Assembly: GCA_002314455.1 (NCBI GenBank)
Contig: DCFZ01000016.1
Coordinates: 1 to 17,446, forward strand
Origin: Lentisphaeria bacterium UBA1791
GTDB taxonomy: Bacteria > Verrucomicrobiota > Lentisphaeria > Victivallales > Victivallaceae
DNA length: 17,446 nt
Direction: 5' to 3'
The position numbers and the translations under genes are program-made. The notes below the pieces were generated by a model, which was given only the letters and a program-made list of their open reading frames with translations, was not told the DNA's origin and made no database searches. Of this stretch, positions 15,605 through 17,446 are shown piece by piece (the first letter of the stretch is position 1; each line of letters opens with the position of its first letter).

Positions 15605-15691
15605 ATGAAAAACATCGTGATCATTTCAATTCTCGCCGCCATCGCATTGCTTGCCGCCGTTGTCTTGCAAGCCAAACAACTTTTCTTTTGA
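15605..15691 (+). CDS. Tiny single-pass membrane peptide (28 aa)
   Basis: MKNIVIISILAAIALLAAVV (residues 1-20) begins a 28-residue peptide that is almost wholly one membrane helix, ending LQAKQLFF. AAGGA at 15593-15597 lies 7 bases upstream of the ATG, which is a good binding site for so small a frame. It starts 18 bases after the coiled-coil gene stop and ends 10 bases before the lipoprotein start. It resembles small membrane regulators of envelope complexes. Being so short, it could also be a chance frame with no product. Function unknown. Confidence 0.5.
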   Translation: MKNIVIISILAAIALLAAVVLQAKQLFF

Positions 15692-15701
15692 GTTGGTGAC
15701 G

Positions 15702-15854
15702 ATGACTCGCAACTTGATTTTTTGCGCCGCAATCATTCTTGCGGCGCTTTTTATTGGCGGTTGCACCGAGCTGGAACGCTCCGGTTACAGTCCGATCCCG
15801 CAGAACGCCCCTGCGTCGTGGAATTATCAGCCTTACGGCGATCTGCGCAATTAG
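15702..15854 (+). CDS. Small lipoprotein (50 aa)
   Basis: A 50-residue precursor with a classic lipoprotein signal: MTRNLIFCAAIILAALFIGG and then C21 (lipobox LFIGGC, with Gly at the -1 position). The mature part is only 30 residues, beginning CTELERSG and containing PQNAPASWNYQP. It carries no catalytic motif. An in-frame GTG at 15696 could add two residues; ATG 15702 is used because the signal peptide begins well there. It sits between the membrane peptide and the FAD dehydrogenase. I recall other short PVC lipoproteins with an N-x-P-x-S-W tail, but this is unverified. Confidence 0.65.
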   Translation: MTRNLIFCAAIILAALFIGGCTELERSGYSPIPQNAPASWNYQPYGDLRN

Positions 15855-15869
15855 GGCAGGGTTCCCATC

Positions 15870-17423
15870 GTGGAATATCTGTTGGAAAATCTTTCCGTCG
15901 ATGTGCGTTCCGCTTCTGCAAACATCGACGAACAACTTGCCAATATCATCGCGCACAAGCTTCGCGTGGAGCGTTCAGCGATCTCGCACTACCGGATATT
16001 AAGTCGCAGCGTTGACAGCCGGCGCGAATTGAAGTTCACCTACAAACTGGTCGTTTCATCGGCGTGCGAACTGCCTTTGCCCGACGCCGCGGCGGCGCTC
16101 GAAACGTTGGAGCGCACGATCGAACTGCCGCTTGAATCGGGATCCCCCCGGCACCCCATTGTGATCGGAACGGGTCCTGCCGGCATTTTTGCTGCGCTCG
16201 CGCTCGCCGAAGCGGGGCTTGCCCCTGTGATCCTCGACCGCGGCTTTGAAATGGAGCGTCGCGTCGCCGATCAGAAAAAATTCCTCGCAACGCGGGAATT
16301 CGACGAAAACAGCAATCTCCTGATCGGTGAAGGCGGCGCCGGCGCGTTTTCCGACGGCAAATTGTACACCGGCACCCGCGATCCTTACGGACGTTTCGTC
16401 ATTCGCACGTTGGTCGAGGCGGGCGCGGAAAAGGAATTGCTGTATCGCGCGCGTCCGCACGTCGGTTCCGATTATCTTTATCGCATCGGCGTCGCTTTGC
16501 GCAAAAAGATCGAAGCGCTCGGCGGCACATTCCGTTTCGGCGCGTGTGTCGACGATTTTCTCGTGCGCGACGGCAAATGCGTCGGCGTGAAACTTGCTTC
16601 CGGCGAAACGATCGAAGCGCCGCAGGTGCTCTTTGCCGCCGGCTTGGGGGGCAGGGGATTGTTGCAGAAACTCCGCCGCGTCGCCGCGTGCGAACTGAAA
16701 CCCTTTCAGACCGGATGTCGCATTACCCATTTTCAGGAATTGATCGACCGCCGCCAATATCACGGCAGTCGCCCCGAAGCGCTCGGCGCCGCCGAATACC
16801 ACCTCGTCGACCGCCCCGCACCCGACCGCGCACAAGTGAGCAGTTTCTGTATGTGTCCCGGCGGCCGCGTCGTCAACGCTTCCGCGTGGAAAGAACACAG
16901 CGCCACCAACGGCGTCAGCGATTACGCACGCAACGGAAATTTCGCCAACAGCTGTCTGATTGCGACGATTATGCCCGAAAAAGTCGGCTCCATCGACGAT
17001 GCCTTGATGTGGATCGATCAACAGGAACGCGCCGTCTTTGCTTCCGGCGGAAATGATTATACGTTCCCCGCCCAAGATGCCGCGAACTTCCTTTTGCGTC
17101 GCAATGGCCTTTCTCATCGCGACTGCGGCGTCGAAACCGGCATCGTCCCCGGTCGCATCGATCAGCTGTGCGGCGATTTCCTCGGACGGGCCCTCGCTTC
17201 AGCACTCAAGAGTTTCGATCACAAAATCCCCGGATTCATCAAAGGCGGCACCCTTGTCGGTCTCGAACCTGCCGTCTCGAGCCCTGTACGCATTGTACGC
17301 GATGAGAAGTTGATGACAACACTTCAAAATCTTTATGCCGCCGGTGAAGGCGCCGGCACTGCAGGCGGTATCGTTTCCGCCGCCTGCGACGGAATTCATA
17401 CCGCTCTCGCTATGATGAAATAA
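15870..17423 (+). CDS. FAD-dependent dehydrogenase, COG2509-like
   Basis: A 517-residue flavoprotein. An N-terminal domain of about 90 residues precedes the Rossmann dinucleotide motif VIGTGPAGIFAALALAEAG (98-116), with the acidic end at ILDRG. EGGAGAFSDGKLYTGT (154-169) and the C-terminal LEPAVSSPVRIVRDE and NLYAAGEGAGTAGGI (the second FAD contact) match uncharacterised COG2509 dehydrogenases. The substrate and electron acceptor are unknown. Start is GTG at 15870, 15 bases after the lipoprotein stop; GGGCAGGG gives a weak Shine-Dalgarno, so translation may depend on the upstream gene. The protein appears complete, and the stop TAA is at 17421-17423. Confidence 0.88.
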   Translation: MEYLLENLSVDVRSASANIDEQLANIIAHKLRVERSAISHYRILSRSVDSRRELKFTYKLVVSSACELPLPDAAAALETLERTIELPLESGSPRHPIVIGTGPAGIFAALALAEAGLAPVILDRGFEMERRVADQKKFLATREFDENSNLLIGEGGAGAFSDGKLYTGTRDPYGRFVIRTLVEAGAEKELLYRARPHVGSDYLYRIGVALRKKIEALGGTFRFGACVDDFLVRDGKCVGVKLASGETIEAPQVLFAAGLGGRGLLQKLRRVAACELKPFQTGCRITHFQELIDRRQYHGSRPEALGAAEYHLVDRPAPDRAQVSSFCMCPGGRVVNASAWKEHSATNGVSDYARNGNFANSCLIATIMPEKVGSIDDALMWIDQQERAVFASGGNDYTFPAQDAANFLLRRNGLSHRDCGVETGIVPGRIDQLCGDFLGRALASALKSFDHKIPGFIKGGTLVGLEPAVSSPVRIVRDEKLMTTLQNLYAAGEGAGTAGGIVSAACDGIHTALAMMK

Positions 17424-17430
17424 AAATAAC

Positions 17431-17446
17431 GGTGCGCAGCACCTTA
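17431..17446 (+). terminator. Probable terminator, cut by window edge
   Basis: GGTGC (17431-17435) pairs with GCACC (17439-17443) around a GCA loop, followed by TTA at the window end. It starts seven bases after the stop of the FAD dehydrogenase gene, as expected of an intrinsic terminator. The T tract cannot be seen because the sequence stops. Confidence 0.45.

Noticed and set aside
1..17446. CRISPR arrays, insertion sequences, prophage genes or toxin-antitoxin pairs
   Set aside because: There are no regularly spaced repeats, no transposase or integrase motifs, and no phage structural genes. Codon use is even across the window.

Overview
The window looks like a piece of a GC-rich bacterial chromosome: housekeeping genes packed into operons with gaps of 1 to 30 bases and uniform codon use. 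There is no phage, transposon or CRISPR signal. A SecD-SecF fusion follows yajC, an archaeal-type IMP cyclohydrolase (PurO) is present, and there is a family B DNA polymerase, several coiled-coil or small envelope proteins, and a small lipoprotein. Together these suggest the PVC superphylum, perhaps Lentisphaerota or Verrucomicrobiota. That assignment is inference from gene content; no rRNA is present to settle it.

Layout. Positions 1-305 hold no convincing gene. They carry three consecutive hairpins, the last flanked by A and T tracts like a bidirectional terminator, placed where the leftward operon ends. Positions 306-2166 (minus strand) are a three-gene operon joined by 4-base ATGA overlaps: an HD-domain phosphohydrolase, then two membrane proteins that look like the two halves of a YeeE/YedE sulfur transporter but lack its signature cysteines. 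A divergent intergenic region (2167-2300) carries a good sigma-70-type promoter for the rightward genes.

The rightward block 2301-7726 contains an unrecognised gene with a TTG start, yajC, a secDF fusion, ybaB, recR and a hemolysin III/PAQR-type membrane protein. YajC and SecDF are the accessory module of the Sec translocon. YbaB and RecR are a widespread DNA-associated pair. The block 7749-14237 contains purO, a family B DNA polymerase whose proofreading motifs look degraded, a UvrD/PcrA-type helicase, a NOL1/NOP2/Sun-type RNA m5C methyltransferase and the tRNA 2'-O-methyltransferase trmL. The genes are so close, often 1 to 12 bases apart, that cotranscription is likely.

A new transcription unit starts at 14305 with a textbook TTGACA / TATAGT promoter. 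It drives an inner-membrane-anchored coiled-coil protein, a 28-residue membrane peptide, a 50-residue lipoprotein and a COG2509-like FAD-dependent dehydrogenase, and probably ends at a hairpin cut by the window edge.

The most interesting points are the PurO protein with a four-cysteine insertion, the exonuclease-degenerate polymerase next to it, the cysteine-less paired YeeE/YedE-like proteins coupled to an HD hydrolase, and the tiny envelope genes in front of the FAD dehydrogenase. I see no clear-cut new defence or mobile system.
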